Shown: positions 8,570 through 16,941, counted from the stretch's first letter. The stretch is DNA of 64,000 nt from Oceanicoccus sp. KOV_DT_Chl (GCF_900120175.1 NZ_FQLF01000007.1:124001-188000), one strand, 5' to 3'. The notes: generated from the sequence alone by a model not told the origin. A program made the numbers and translations.

Positions 8570-9448
8570 ATGAAATCCCTACAGCACAACAAGCTAGAAA
8601 CGCAGCAACGCCACTATCAACTGGTGGCCAATGCCTTGCGCTTTATCGACCAGCACCAGGGCGAACAGCCAGAACTAGCCGCTATTGCCAAGCACTGTGC
8701 GATTAGCGAATACCACTTCCAACGAGTCTTTACAGAATGGGCCGGCGTCAGTCCAAAACAGTTCTTGCAATATCTCACCCGGGAACAGGCCCGGAGTAGA
8801 TTACTGGATGGTGCCAGTCTATTGAAAGCAGCTGGCGATAGCGGCCTGTCCTCGAGCAGCCGCCTGCACGATCTTTTTGTTAGCCTGGATGCCGTAACGC
8901 CGGGCGAAATAAAAAACGGTGGCAATGGCATAACATTTATCTACGGAGTACATCCCAGCCCCTTTGGTTTGTGTTTTATCGCACTGACTGAGCGCGGCAT
9001 TCATCGGCTGGATTTTATTGAACAACCTCAAGACATAGAATATTTGTTAGAGGCGTTACAGCGCCAGTGGCCGTTAGCGATATTAGAAGAAAACCAAGCC
9101 AGCTCAGCAATTGTAGTGACACAGGTTTTTTCAAAATCGCCACGACCGTTATCCTCACCGCTGAAACTATGGGTTAATGGTACCCAGTTTCAATTCAAGG
9201 TTTGGGAAGCTTTGCTGAGAATTCCATCGGGTGCTGTCGCTAGCTATGCCGAGGTTGCCAAGGCGATCAACCAACCTACTGCGGCCAGAGCGGTCGGCAG
9301 TGCTGTCGGAAAAAACCCCATAGCATTACTGATTCCCTGCCACCGGGTGATCCAGGGAATGGGGGAATTAGGTCACTACCGCTGGAACCCTATTCGCAAA
9401 AAAGCGATGCTAGGCTGGGAAGCTAGCCTTAAAGTTGACGAGTGTTAA
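8570..9448 (+). CDS. Ada-like regulator/methylated-DNA-protein cysteine methyltransferase
   Basis: 292 residues from the ATG at 8570 (an open frame continues back to a TTG at 8459). Residues ~15-115 are an AraC-type helix-turn-helix region. Residues ~125-285 are an O6-alkylguanine-DNA alkyltransferase domain with the acceptor Cys257 in IPCHRV and the helix-turn-helix VASYAEVAKAINQPTAARAV. It removes alkyl groups from O6-methylguanine by suicide transfer to Cys257. The N-terminal zinc domain of E. coli Ada, which senses methylphosphotriesters, is missing, so how it would be switched on as an activator is unclear. It overlaps the convergent gene at 9445 by 4 bases. Confidence 0.88.
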   Translation: MKSLQHNKLETQQRHYQLVANALRFIDQHQGEQPELAAIAKHCAISEYHFQRVFTEWAGVSPKQFLQYLTREQARSRLLDGASLLKAAGDSGLSSSSRLHDLFVSLDAVTPGEIKNGGNGITFIYGVHPSPFGLCFIALTERGIHRLDFIEQPQDIEYLLEALQRQWPLAILEENQASSAIVVTQVFSKSPRPLSSPLKLWVNGTQFQFKVWEALLRIPSGAVASYAEVAKAINQPTAARAVGSAVGKNPIALLIPCHRVIQGMGELGHYRWNPIRKKAMLGWEASLKVDEC

Positions 9449-9942
9449 TTAATCAAATCGCCCAACATGCTCATGGTTTTGGCTAATAATGAAGGTTCGC
9501 CCCGGTATATCTCTTTGTAGTAACTCAGCTCTTGCGCTTCGGGATCAATATCACAATAGATATGAGCATCTAGCCACTCGTGGACTGTGCCAACATCGAC
9601 ATCCAATACAACTTTATAGCTATTACGATCGTAATTATACCGAGTAGACAGTGGTAGAATTTCACTGCGCAACAAACTGTTACCCAATTTAGATTGCGCC
9701 TCATAAACACAAGCATCATAAGCATCCATCAACGCAAAAGGTGTTCTGCTAAAGTCACGATGTAAAAAAACGGCGTCAGCACCGGTCACATCTAAATTAC
9801 GATCACCACTTAAATAATTACTGACTGAAGCGACCAGTACCACGGCTGCCAACAATAGCAAACTGTACAGTAGCGGCTGCTTACTACTTTGATAAAGTTT
9901 ATTGAAAATTGACGGTGAAGTATTTTCACTACTGATAGCCAT
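9445..9942 (-). CDS. Single-pass membrane protein of unknown function, downstream of a candidate c-di-GMP riboswitch
   Basis: 165 residues and not recognised. A cytoplasmic N-terminal tail (1-23) is followed by one hydrophobic helix (about 24-44), then a ~120-residue soluble domain with Cys residues in DACVYEA and HIYCDID that could pair if it is periplasmic. The 358-base stretch before it holds the candidate GEMM-I riboswitch on the same strand, ending roughly 95 bases before the start codon, so expression is probably cyclic-di-GMP dependent. That would make a role in surface attachment, matrix or motility likely, as inference only. Confidence 0.7.
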   Translation of the reverse strand: MAISSENTSPSIFNKLYQSSKQPLLYSLLLLAAVVLVASVSNYLSGDRNLDVTGADAVFLHRDFSRTPFALMDAYDACVYEAQSKLGNSLLRSEILPLSTRYNYDRNSYKVVLDVDVGTVHEWLDAHIYCDIDPEAQELSYYKEIYRGEPSLLAKTMSMLGDLIN

Positions 9943-10034
9943 CGACTCATAATCTCAAACGTTAAACGTTACGTCGCCGCCAATATAATTGGCTGAGCAG
10001 ACATTGATCAAGAAGTGTGGTTTATAGTGCTACC

Positions 10035-10125
10035 ACTTCCTTCGGTAACCGTTCGACCCTAAGCTATATCAGCTGGGCACTGGTTTTGCGTCCTCGGGTT
10101 GCCCCGAGTTTGCCATTTCGAGAAG
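10035..10125 (-). ncRNA. Candidate cyclic-di-GMP-I (GEMM-I) riboswitch
   Basis: Read on the minus strand the region carries the conserved GEMM-I landmarks in order: GGCAAAC (10114-10108), a stem CUCGGG/CCCGAG capped by a GCAA GNRA tetraloop (10107-10092), GACGCAAA (10092-10085), a second stem-loop (GCCC-AGCU...AGCU-UAGGGU, about 10078-10055), and GGUUACCG (10050-10043). This matches the Vibrio Vc2 aptamer layout closely. The position equivalent to G20, which contacts the ligand, is G (complement of 10114), favouring c-di-GMP over cGAMP. Flanking CUUC and GAAG segments can close the P1 helix. The downstream gene is the membrane protein at 9445-9942. The rest of 9943-10300 shows no gene. Confidence 0.82.
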
Positions 10126-10143
10126 CCGTAAGAGACGGGCTTC
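10121..10143 (-). promoter_or_regulatory. Hairpin overlapping the riboswitch P1 strand
   Basis: GAAGCCCGT-CTCTT-ACGGCTTC folds into a stem with one bulged base just 5' of the aptamer. It would use the CUUC segment that the aptamer needs for the outer P1 helix, so the two folds could compete. A second imperfect stem (about 10015-10040, GAAGTGG with CCACACTTC) overlaps the 3' side of P1, but no U-run follows it, so it is not a standard terminator. Confidence 0.35.
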
Positions 10144-10300
10144 ATATTGCAAGTTGGCATACAATGCCTTAAAACTTCGCTAGTTTCGCCATTTAACGCA
10201 ATCGGGTCAATAAGTAATAGTACTAAGCGGGCAAGACCGACAAGGCATCGATCCGGTACTTAAATCCCCATACCGCGGTGATCCAAGCATTGCAGCCCCC

Positions 10301-10873
10301 TCAAGGCCACTCGCTGACAAAGTCCCTAGGGTCTAATTCACGCAATGGTTTATAGTTGCCATCTACACTGCCCAAATATACAAAGCCGACCAATTCCTCT
10401 GTTGTTGCAATTCCTAACCCGTCTTTAACGATGTCATCATAAGCATTATCACCGGTCCGCCATACACCTGCATATCCTTGTGCATGCGCCGCCAGCAATA
10501 GGCTATGGGCCGCACAACCCGCAGATATCAGCTGCTCTACCGCAGGTACCTTGGGGTGCGCCTTTATGGCCGCGATAACAATAATAATCAGGGGCGCTCG
10601 CAACGGTTTCGCAGCCAGTTTAACCATTTCTTCTGCTGACAGTGGCGCCTCCCCCGCAGCCCGCCTTCTAGCCTGAGTAGCTGTTACTAATAACTCTCCT
10701 AGCGAGTTACGCGCCTCACCGCGCAGGGTTAAAAAACGCCAGGGTCTAAGCCAGGAGTGGTCTGGTGCACGAAAAGCGGCTTTAAACATCGACGCTAACT
10801 CAGCGCCCTCAGGGGCTGGCTCGGTTAACCTTGGTGCTGAATTGCGACCATGTAATAGCGTTAGTGCATCCAT
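10301..10873 (-). CDS. ydjA: Nitroreductase family protein, YdjA type
   Basis: 190 residues, matching the compact YdjA subfamily of FMN nitroreductases in length and sequence: an MDALxLLxxRxSxxRLxEPAP-type N-terminus, RAPDHSWLRPW for cofactor contact, a central helical region with [16 protein letters not shown], and the C-terminal FVYLGSV block. It likely reduces quinones or nitro compounds with NAD(P)H. It stands alone and its start matches the family N-terminus exactly. Confidence 0.88.
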   Translation of the reverse strand: MDALTLLHGRNSAPRLTEPAPEGAELASMFKAAFRAPDHSWLRPWRFLTLRGEARNSLGELLVTATQARRRAAGEAPLSAEEMVKLAAKPLRAPLIIIVIAAIKAHPKVPAVEQLISAGCAAHSLLLAAHAQGYAGVWRTGDNAYDDIVKDGLGIATTEELVGFVYLGSVDGNYKPLRELDPRDFVSEWP

Positions 10874-11155
10874 ATTTTAACTCTCGACAATTTTGCCGTG
10901 CATATTAGTGTTTATAGCGTATTGCAACAAGTCGGCAGTGCGTAGTAACTAGAATTTGTTAGTACCAACAGCAACTTAATTTAGAAGAAATCGTAAGTAC
11001 TATTGCCTATTGCAAGCTGCTTTAAGGTAATTATTCTGGCGTCTAGCAGACCATTAGCTAAACTAAGAAGATTGATTAGCTACCAGCAAGTATAAGATGC
11101 AAATATTTTCATTGGCGCTGGGCCAAGCCCTCATAACAAGAGCAGTAACAAACCT

Positions 11156-12409
11156 GTGAAAAAAACCATTGTCCGGCCCGGCCGCACTATTCAGGAAAAC
11201 AAAAAAACACCCATTCCAGTATCTGGTTTAAAGGTGGGGATGTATGTTTCCGAATTAGACCGCCCTTGGTTAGAAACGCCTTTTATTTTACAGGGTTTTA
11301 AAATTACCAGTTTGGAAGAAATTGAGACTATCGCAGAACATTGCGAATTTGTTTACGTCGAGGGCTATGAAGACACTTGGGCCGCTGCCGAGGAGCGGAC
11401 TAGTAGTGTAAAAAGCAGCAAAACTAAAGTGAAACCTTACACCACTTCGGCGACTAACAAACAAGAGTTTTCTCGCGCAAGCGCCGCCCACTCTACCGCA
11501 ACCCAATTAACGCGTTCCTTTATGGACGATGTCAGGCTCGGCCAAGGTATCAATATTAAAGACGTTAAATCCAGCGTCTCGGAATGTGTATCGAGTATCA
11601 TGCGCAATCCGGATGCCATGATGTGGATGTCCAAAATTCGAAAAAAAGATGAGTACACCTCGGAACACTCCGTCAATGTCGGCTTGCTGGCAATTACCTT
11701 TGGTCGCCATTTAGGCGCAAGTGAAGAAGACCTCAACAAACTGGGGCTTGCCGGGATGCTGCATGACGTTGGAAAAATGCGTACGCCTAACGAAGTACTC
11801 AACAAAGAGGGCCAGCTAACCAACGAAGAATTCGACATCATGAAGTTTCACGCCCAACATGGTCGAGATATTCTGATTGCCCATAAAGATGTTTACCACG
11901 GCGCGGTGGATGTCGCCTACAGCCATCACGAAGCGCTGGACGGCACTGGCTATCCGCGCAAAATCAAAGCTGCAGGGATCACTGACTTTACCCGTATCGT
12001 GACACTTTGTGATGTTTACGACGCTATAACCAGCGAACGGGTTTACAAGAAAGGCCGTTCATCGTTGGAAGCACTGAAAATACTGTATCAAAACAAGGGC
12101 ACTAAATACGATGAAAAACTGGTCGGTGAATTTATTAGCTGTATTGGCTTATATCCGCCCGGCAGTATTGTTGAGCTGCAAAACGGTCAGGTCGGTATTG
12201 TTATCAGTACTAACTACCGCAACCGCCACTTACCAAAAGTGTTATTACTGCGCGATGAAAGTAAAATGCCTGTACCTGAGAAGGTCATCAATCTGGAACG
12301 GTTTGCCCAATCCAATGAACTGGGCAACATGATTAAAACGGTTATTCCCAATGGCTCCCATGGGATCCGCATCGAGAGCTATATTCAGAAAGGTTTAACG
12401 ATTGACTAA
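11156..12409 (+). CDS. HD-GYP domain cyclic-di-GMP phosphodiesterase with DUF3391
   Basis: 417 residues. The N-terminal DUF3391-type segment (about 15-80, beginning VSGLKVGMYVSELDRPW) is followed by a Ser/Thr-rich linker and the HD-GYP domain (about 155-340). Metal and catalytic motifs are intact: H171, HD at 203-204 in MLHDVGK, H232, H236, HH at 257-258 and GTGYP at 263-267. HD-GYP enzymes linearise c-di-GMP to pGpG or GMP. The start is a GTG at 11156 with only a weak upstream AAGAG. It lies on the other side of ydjA from the riboswitch candidate, so the two may share the same second messenger locally. Confidence 0.9.
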   Translation: MKKTIVRPGRTIQENKKTPIPVSGLKVGMYVSELDRPWLETPFILQGFKITSLEEIETIAEHCEFVYVEGYEDTWAAAEERTSSVKSSKTKVKPYTTSATNKQEFSRASAAHSTATQLTRSFMDDVRLGQGINIKDVKSSVSECVSSIMRNPDAMMWMSKIRKKDEYTSEHSVNVGLLAITFGRHLGASEEDLNKLGLAGMLHDVGKMRTPNEVLNKEGQLTNEEFDIMKFHAQHGRDILIAHKDVYHGAVDVAYSHHEALDGTGYPRKIKAAGITDFTRIVTLCDVYDAITSERVYKKGRSSLEALKILYQNKGTKYDEKLVGEFISCIGLYPPGSIVELQNGQVGIVISTNYRNRHLPKVLLLRDESKMPVPEKVINLERFAQSNELGNMIKTVIPNGSHGIRIESYIQKGLTID

Positions 12410-12480
12410 TTTCACAGTCATTTATCGCTAACACTTATCTCTTAAAAATTATTTTAGCAGCCGGTCAAAACACACCCAGT

Positions 12481-12777
12481 TTACTCAAGGTTTGGGTCAA
12501 CCATACCGTCAGCAACTGCTGCGACCATATCCGTTACCGGATGATATTGAAAATCAAAATATGGATAAAAAGGAAATTTATTTAAGGTGGTGATTAGCAT
12601 GTCTTCGCTATCGACGGAAAAAACAATCCAGTACTGGCGATGATCTTGCGTAACGTGAAATTGCTGAATAATACCCTGTGCCATTAATTGCTGGGTATAT
12701 TCATTTTCCAAACGCCCTTTCGCCAAATATTCCTCTTTAGGTACTGGTCGCAAACTCATCGTCAGCATGAATAACAT
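12481..12777 (-). CDS. Muconolactone isomerase-like small protein
   Basis: 98 residues resembling the muconolactone delta-isomerase (CatC) fold: MLFMLTMSLRP at the N-terminus, a central QYWIVFSVDSEDML strand-turn, and the FPFYPYFDFQYHPV block, which matches the LPLFPYMDIEVTPL block of CatC. The ferredoxin-like alpha/beta fold is likely, but isomerase activity is not assured. It starts 3 bases after the stop of the PQQ dehydrogenase gene, so the two are co-transcribed and it may act on the product of that enzyme or in its regulation. Confidence 0.65.
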   Translation of the reverse strand: MLFMLTMSLRPVPKEEYLAKGRLENEYTQQLMAQGIIQQFHVTQDHRQYWIVFSVDSEDMLITTLNKFPFYPYFDFQYHPVTDMVAAVADGMVDPNLE

Positions 12778-12780
12778 TAT

Positions 12781-14937
12781 TTATGCTTCCGCCATTAACA
12801 GCGCCAATAATTGAGCAAACTTTGTATACACCCAGCTTTGCAACTCAACCCACCAACCAGACTGCTCACGTAATTCTTTTTGCTCGTGAGCGCGCGCAAT
12901 CAAATAAGCATGGACATATTCGACAGTTTCATCATTTAACACATCATCAAAGCGAGGCATACCCGCTTTTTCCATCATCCCGTGCAGCACAACCTGATTA
13001 AAATTCTGATGCCATACCGCCGGCAAATAACGTAAGTCTGGTACCGAACCGTCACTTACTGCATTAACACCATGACAGCGTGCACAGTACTTATTATATA
13101 AAGCCATACCTTGCTGTAATTGTTGTTCGCTGACAGGCATTTTTGCTGGCGGCTCTGGTACCGGTTGTGGTTTCGCAATAGCGGGTAACTTTTTTTCACC
13201 CCCTAATTTATACGTCACTACGCGACCATTGATATTGGCTACGTCATGCTCAATACCTAAAATCATGCTCAAGCCGCCACCGCGACCGACTAGCACTGAC
13301 ACATATTGTTCGCCATCTACACTATAAGCCACTGGCGCAGCCATGATCCCGTTTTGTACAGGTGCTGACCATAATTGCTCACCATTGACCGCATCATACG
13401 CAAAAAACTGACCTTCATTATTGCCCTGAAAAACTAGCTGCCCCGCAGTAGCCAAGGTACCGCCATTACCCAGCGTCGGGTATGGTACTCGCCACGCTTC
13501 TTGCTGTTTAATGGGATCCCATGCTAACAAAAAGCCTTTGGGGACATTTTTAATCAATGCTTGATTCAGTAAGTGAGCACCAGGCGGACCCGCCGTGCTG
13601 TAACCTACATTCCAGTGTCGCGGACTATAGACAAAATCCTTTTCCGTTTGAAATTCGGTGCCAAAATCCATAGCGGGAATATACATCAACCCGGTCTGCA
13701 AACTGTAGGACATGGAATGCCAGTTATGCCCGCCCAAACCTGTGGGAAACACAAGCACTTTCTCACCATCAAGATAACGCGCCTCAATATTTTCGATAGG
13801 CCGCCCGGTTTCCATATTATATTCGCTGGCCCAACTCACTTTGACATAAGGTTCAGCAGATAATAATTCGCCTGTTATGCGATCAATAATATAAAAAAAT
13901 CCAGCCTTGGGAGCTTGCATGATGACCTTGCGCGGCTGACCATGCCAATCAATATCCAACAACACCATTTGCTGAGTCGCAGTGTAATCCCAACTCTCAC
14001 CATTAACCTGCTGATAGTGCCAAACGTATTCACCCGTATCGGGATTTAACGCAACAATTGATGTTAAAAATAAATTATCGCCGCCGCCCGGGCTGCGAAT
14101 TTGTTGATTGTGTGGTGCGCCATTACCCACGCCGAGATACAGTAAATTCAATTCGGGATCAAAGGCGATAGAATCCCAAACGGTACCGCCGCCACCCATT
14201 TTCCACCATTCGCCTGTCCAGGTTTTTGCTGCCAATGCCATTTGCTCATTTTCAAAACCATCGGCGGGGTTGCCCGGGATAGTATAAAACCGCCAGACTT
14301 GCTCACCCGTTTCAGCAGAGTAGGCAGTTACATAACCCCTAACACCGTACTCGGAACCGCCGTTACCTATCACGACTTTACCATTAACGATACGAGGGGC
14401 ACCGGTAATACTGTAAGGTTTGGCGGGGTCAGTAGTTTGCACTTGCCACTCCAGCAAACCACTGTCGGCATTGATAGCAATCAAGCGGCCATCAAGTGTG
14501 CCCATAAATATTTTATCTTGCCAAATCGCAACGCCACGATTAACTACACCGCAACAATATTTAAACGATGTTTCTCTTGGAACATGCGGATCATATTTCC
14601 ACAGCATTTCACCGCTTTTAGCATCCAGCGCATACACGACATTCCACGCAGCTGAAAAATACATCACCCCATCAGCTACGATTGGGGTTGCTTGCAACCC
14701 GGAAGCATCATCAGTTTCAAAAAACCAACCCAAACCCAGCTGATCAACGTTGCTTCGATTTATTTTTTGCAAGGGGCTATAACGCATTTCGCGATAACTG
14801 CGACCATGACTTAACCAGTTAGCCGATTCCGCTTCTGCGCTGGCATTATCCAAACGCTGATCAGTGACCGGTACAGCCAATACCAATGAAGACACAAAGG
14901 CTAACACCGCAAGTAAATTTATTTTGAGTAACACCAC
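12781..14937 (-). CDS. PQQ-dependent dehydrogenase with C-terminal cytochrome c (second paralogue)
   Basis: 718 residues, same architecture as the gene at 5464-7653: signal peptide (1-21), PQQ propeller with vicinal Cys128-Cys129 (YCCGVVNRG), ESWDYTATQ catalytic block, and haem c motif CARCH at 618-622 with a likely Met ligand in the KAGMPRF segment. The last ~25 residues form an amphipathic or hydrophobic tail, as in the paralogue. The start is a GTG-GTG pair with AGAGG upstream. Some loops differ (for example around residue 400), suggesting different substrates. No pqqABCDE genes are in the window. It is followed by the muconolactone isomerase-like gene in one transcript. Confidence 0.92.
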   Translation of the reverse strand: MVLLKINLLAVLAFVSSLVLAVPVTDQRLDNASAEAESANWLSHGRSYREMRYSPLQKINRSNVDQLGLGWFFETDDASGLQATPIVADGVMYFSAAWNVVYALDAKSGEMLWKYDPHVPRETSFKYCCGVVNRGVAIWQDKIFMGTLDGRLIAINADSGLLEWQVQTTDPAKPYSITGAPRIVNGKVVIGNGGSEYGVRGYVTAYSAETGEQVWRFYTIPGNPADGFENEQMALAAKTWTGEWWKMGGGGTVWDSIAFDPELNLLYLGVGNGAPHNQQIRSPGGGDNLFLTSIVALNPDTGEYVWHYQQVNGESWDYTATQQMVLLDIDWHGQPRKVIMQAPKAGFFYIIDRITGELLSAEPYVKVSWASEYNMETGRPIENIEARYLDGEKVLVFPTGLGGHNWHSMSYSLQTGLMYIPAMDFGTEFQTEKDFVYSPRHWNVGYSTAGPPGAHLLNQALIKNVPKGFLLAWDPIKQQEAWRVPYPTLGNGGTLATAGQLVFQGNNEGQFFAYDAVNGEQLWSAPVQNGIMAAPVAYSVDGEQYVSVLVGRGGGLSMILGIEHDVANINGRVVTYKLGGEKKLPAIAKPQPVPEPPAKMPVSEQQLQQGMALYNKYCARCHGVNAVSDGSVPDLRYLPAVWHQNFNQVVLHGMMEKAGMPRFDDVLNDETVEYVHAYLIARAHEQKELREQSGWWVELQSWVYTKFAQLLALLMAEA

Positions 14938-14941
14938 TAAA

Positions 14942-14951
14942 CCTCTATATA
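14942..14951 (-). promoter_or_regulatory. Shared leader/RBS element of PQQ dehydrogenase 2
   Basis: TATATAGAGG, identical to the ten bases at 7660-7669 before the first PQQ dehydrogenase, lies 4 bases before the GTG start. It includes the ribosome-binding AGAGG. Confidence 0.4.
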
Positions 14952-14994
14952 AAATTATTGTTAACTAACGAAATGCAGTCATTTAATTAGTCGA

Positions 14995-15792
14995 TCACGC
15001 ACCCAAAAGAATATTCATAAAGCCCTGATCCTCAGGGATGGCATCCACCATATCGACCCACTCCCGTAACTGCTGCTCTGTACAGGGCACTAGCTGATGC
15101 GCTATATGATCGATAATATGAATGGGTAAATGCAAGGTCATCAACATATCCAATAACCGATGCGCACTAGAACCGGATTTGCGTAAACCATAGGGCCAAA
15201 ACTCAATAATAATACTCAAACCCTGCCCCGATTGACTGAGTATTGGCAGCAAACCAGCAATGACTTTTGACTCTGCACCCTGCGTATCAATTTTTAACAA
15301 ATCGACAGTTTTGGCTTTTCCTTGCAGGTAATCACTGCCATTCAGCAATTGAATATCGCAGCAATCGCGCTGCTCTCCAGCATCGTAAATTTGGTGATCA
15401 CCGAAATTGGTTTTATTAAGAAATAATTGTCCTGCTGAATGCTTATCAGCTAGACCAGCATTCACGGCATCCACAAAATCGACGCCATTAGCGCTAATAT
15501 TTTTTAGTAATAATCGAAAATTATTGGGTTCGGGTTCAAATGCGCCGACATATCCTTGTGGGCCGACTTTATTTGCGGCCAATACCGTGTAGTAGCCAAG
15601 ATTAGCACCGACATCAATAAAACAATCGCCGGCATTTAAACGCTCCAGTATTAGCTGCGTTTCAAAAGCTTCCCAAATACCCGTGTCAGCAATCGCCTTG
15701 GAGACATGCAAATCACCATCGCCATGGACCCAAAGCTCAACTGGCTTATCCAGACCACTAATCTGTAATGGACATTTTCTATCACTGTTCAC
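14995..15792 (-). CDS. FkbM family methyltransferase
   Basis: 265 residues of a SAM-dependent methyltransferase fold. The SAM-binding motif is FIDVGANLGYYTVLAA (about residues 57-72), then GAFEPEPNNF with the acidic ribose ligand, and the FkbM signature LLKIDTQGAESKVIAG in the middle of the domain. FkbM enzymes O-methylate sugars, lipids or secondary metabolites. The acceptor cannot be told from sequence. It lies 12 bases before the SRPBCC gene in the same direction, with the SRPBCC gene first, suggesting an operon. Confidence 0.85.
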   Translation of the reverse strand: MNSDRKCPLQISGLDKPVELWVHGDGDLHVSKAIADTGIWEAFETQLILERLNAGDCFIDVGANLGYYTVLAANKVGPQGYVGAFEPEPNNFRLLLKNISANGVDFVDAVNAGLADKHSAGQLFLNKTNFGDHQIYDAGEQRDCCDIQLLNGSDYLQGKAKTVDLLKIDTQGAESKVIAGLLPILSQSGQGLSIIIEFWPYGLRKSGSSAHRLLDMLMTLHLPIHIIDHIAHQLVPCTEQQLREWVDMVDAIPEDQGFMNILLGA

Positions 15793-15804
15793 TACAACGA
15801 CTCG

Positions 15805-16419
15805 CTATTTTGACGCAGCTTTAAAATCAGCCTTAGCCTGCTTTAATCTTTCCGGCGTAACTTTTTCACCGGTTTCATAAAATATTTTTTGGCTAATGGT
15901 AACGTCACGAATCACACCTTTAAAAATATTCTTTAGCATTAATTTTTCCAGCAAGTCACCAAAAAATCCCATTCCCATGGTATAGCGCATGGTGTTTTTC
16001 AATACGGCGGTATTCTCATCAGCACCAGGTAGAATTTGGTAACGAAAAAAAGCGTCTTTAAAGGGCGGCGGCGCCCCCTTTTCACCGCGATGCAACCGTA
16101 TCAAAAAACCTTGGCCCTCTTCCCATTCAATCACCGTTTCATCAATACCCTTGGTCTCAGTCTGATACACCATTCGGCTGGCACCCACACCCTGTTTTTG
16201 CTCAGTAGTGATCTCGGTTTTAACTAAGCCCGGCACATAGTTATGCGCCAGCGATAAATCCTGCAATTTTTTCCAGGCCTCTACCACTGACAGCTTTACC
16301 ACAACCTCGCTAGATACTTCTTTACTCATGAGACACTCCGAACACACATTATTATTAGCCAACACCAGCACCAACACCAAACCCAGTGCGAATATTGATC
16401 GTTTTATTAGGGTAGACAT
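15805..16419 (-). CDS. SRPBCC family (START/polyketide-cyclase-like) protein
   Basis: 204 residues with a ligand-pocket fold of the SRPBCC superfamily: VSSEVVVKLSVVEAWKKLQD at the start of the domain, then a beta-sheet region and a long C-terminal helix. Two starts are possible. The full frame begins with a plausible signal peptide (MSTLIKR plus a hydrophobic SIFALGLVLVLVLA). The internal ATG at 16329 has a much better RBS (GGAG, 16336-16339) and would give a cytosolic 174-residue protein. The ligand is unknown. It probably binds a hydrophobic molecule, in keeping with lipid catabolism elsewhere in the window. Confidence 0.7.
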   Translation of the reverse strand: MSTLIKRSIFALGLVLVLVLANNNVCSECLMSKEVSSEVVVKLSVVEAWKKLQDLSLAHNYVPGLVKTEITTEQKQGVGASRMVYQTETKGIDETVIEWEEGQGFLIRLHRGEKGAPPPFKDAFFRYQILPGADENTAVLKNTMRYTMGMGFFGDLLEKLMLKNIFKGVIRDVTISQKIFYETGEKVTPERLKQAKADFKAASK

Positions 16420-16536
16420 AAAGACTGCTGACCAAACTATTGAACGAACAATTAAGGGATGGAATTATGCCAGCTTAGGCCTGCGAGGGCATTACCGATT
16501 GATTACTGATCGTGGCTGGAGAGACTTGCACAGGGA

Positions 16537-16941
16537 TTAGTGCTGACTAAAATCTGCAGCGTACTTTTGAATCCATTCTGCAGCGGCTTCATCACCATCC
16601 ATCCATCGTCCTTCGCGCTCAAACACCATGTTTTTATAGTGCTCTATCTGACAGACCTGCTGCACCATTCGCGCTTTAAAGGCTTCTTCCTGATCTGTAA
16701 ATTGCAGACCAATTTCGAAATGCTCACCACATTGGCGGCACCACATGACTTCAGCATTACCATAGTAAGGAGGGGAAACAGAGGGGATTGCTACGTTCAC
16801 CATGCTGCCAACAGCCACCTGCGTAGCGACTTCGCAAGACAAGCCGCCTTGACTGACTGAAGTCATACTACAACCCGACGAAGCGGCGGTAACCGTCACA
16901 GCGATTGGGATATCTGTTGGGTGCCGAACAAAACGCCTCAT
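16537..16941 (-). CDS. PilZ domain protein
   Basis: 134 residues, essentially a lone PilZ domain (about 1-95) plus a C-terminal helix. The c-di-GMP-binding RxxxR is present (R2-R6 in MRRFVRHP). The second motif, normally (D/N)xSxxG, reads SVSQGG, so its first position is Ser. The later beta-barrel strand VMWCRQCGEHFEIGLQF is typical of the family. Binding may be retained or weakened; this needs measurement. With the HD-GYP gene and riboswitch nearby it adds to the local c-di-GMP theme. Confidence 0.75.
   Translation of the reverse strand: MRRFVRHPTDIPIAVTVTAASSGCSMTSVSQGGLSCEVATQVAVGSMVNVAIPSVSPPYYGNAEVMWCRQCGEHFEIGLQFTDQEEAFKARMVQQVCQIEHYKNMVFEREGRWMDGDEAAAEWIQKYAADFSQH

Noticed and set aside
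10015-10048. Rho-independent terminator downstream of the riboswitch
   Set aside because: The stem is imperfect and not followed by a U-run.
9960-10300. Integron attC-like site or decayed gene in the 358-base gap
   Set aside because: No GTTRRRY/RYYYAAC pair and no long frame; the structure is better explained by the GEMM-I aptamer.
11156-11506. Minus-strand frames within the HD-GYP gene
   Set aside because: No RBS, no recognisable protein, inside an intact conserved gene.
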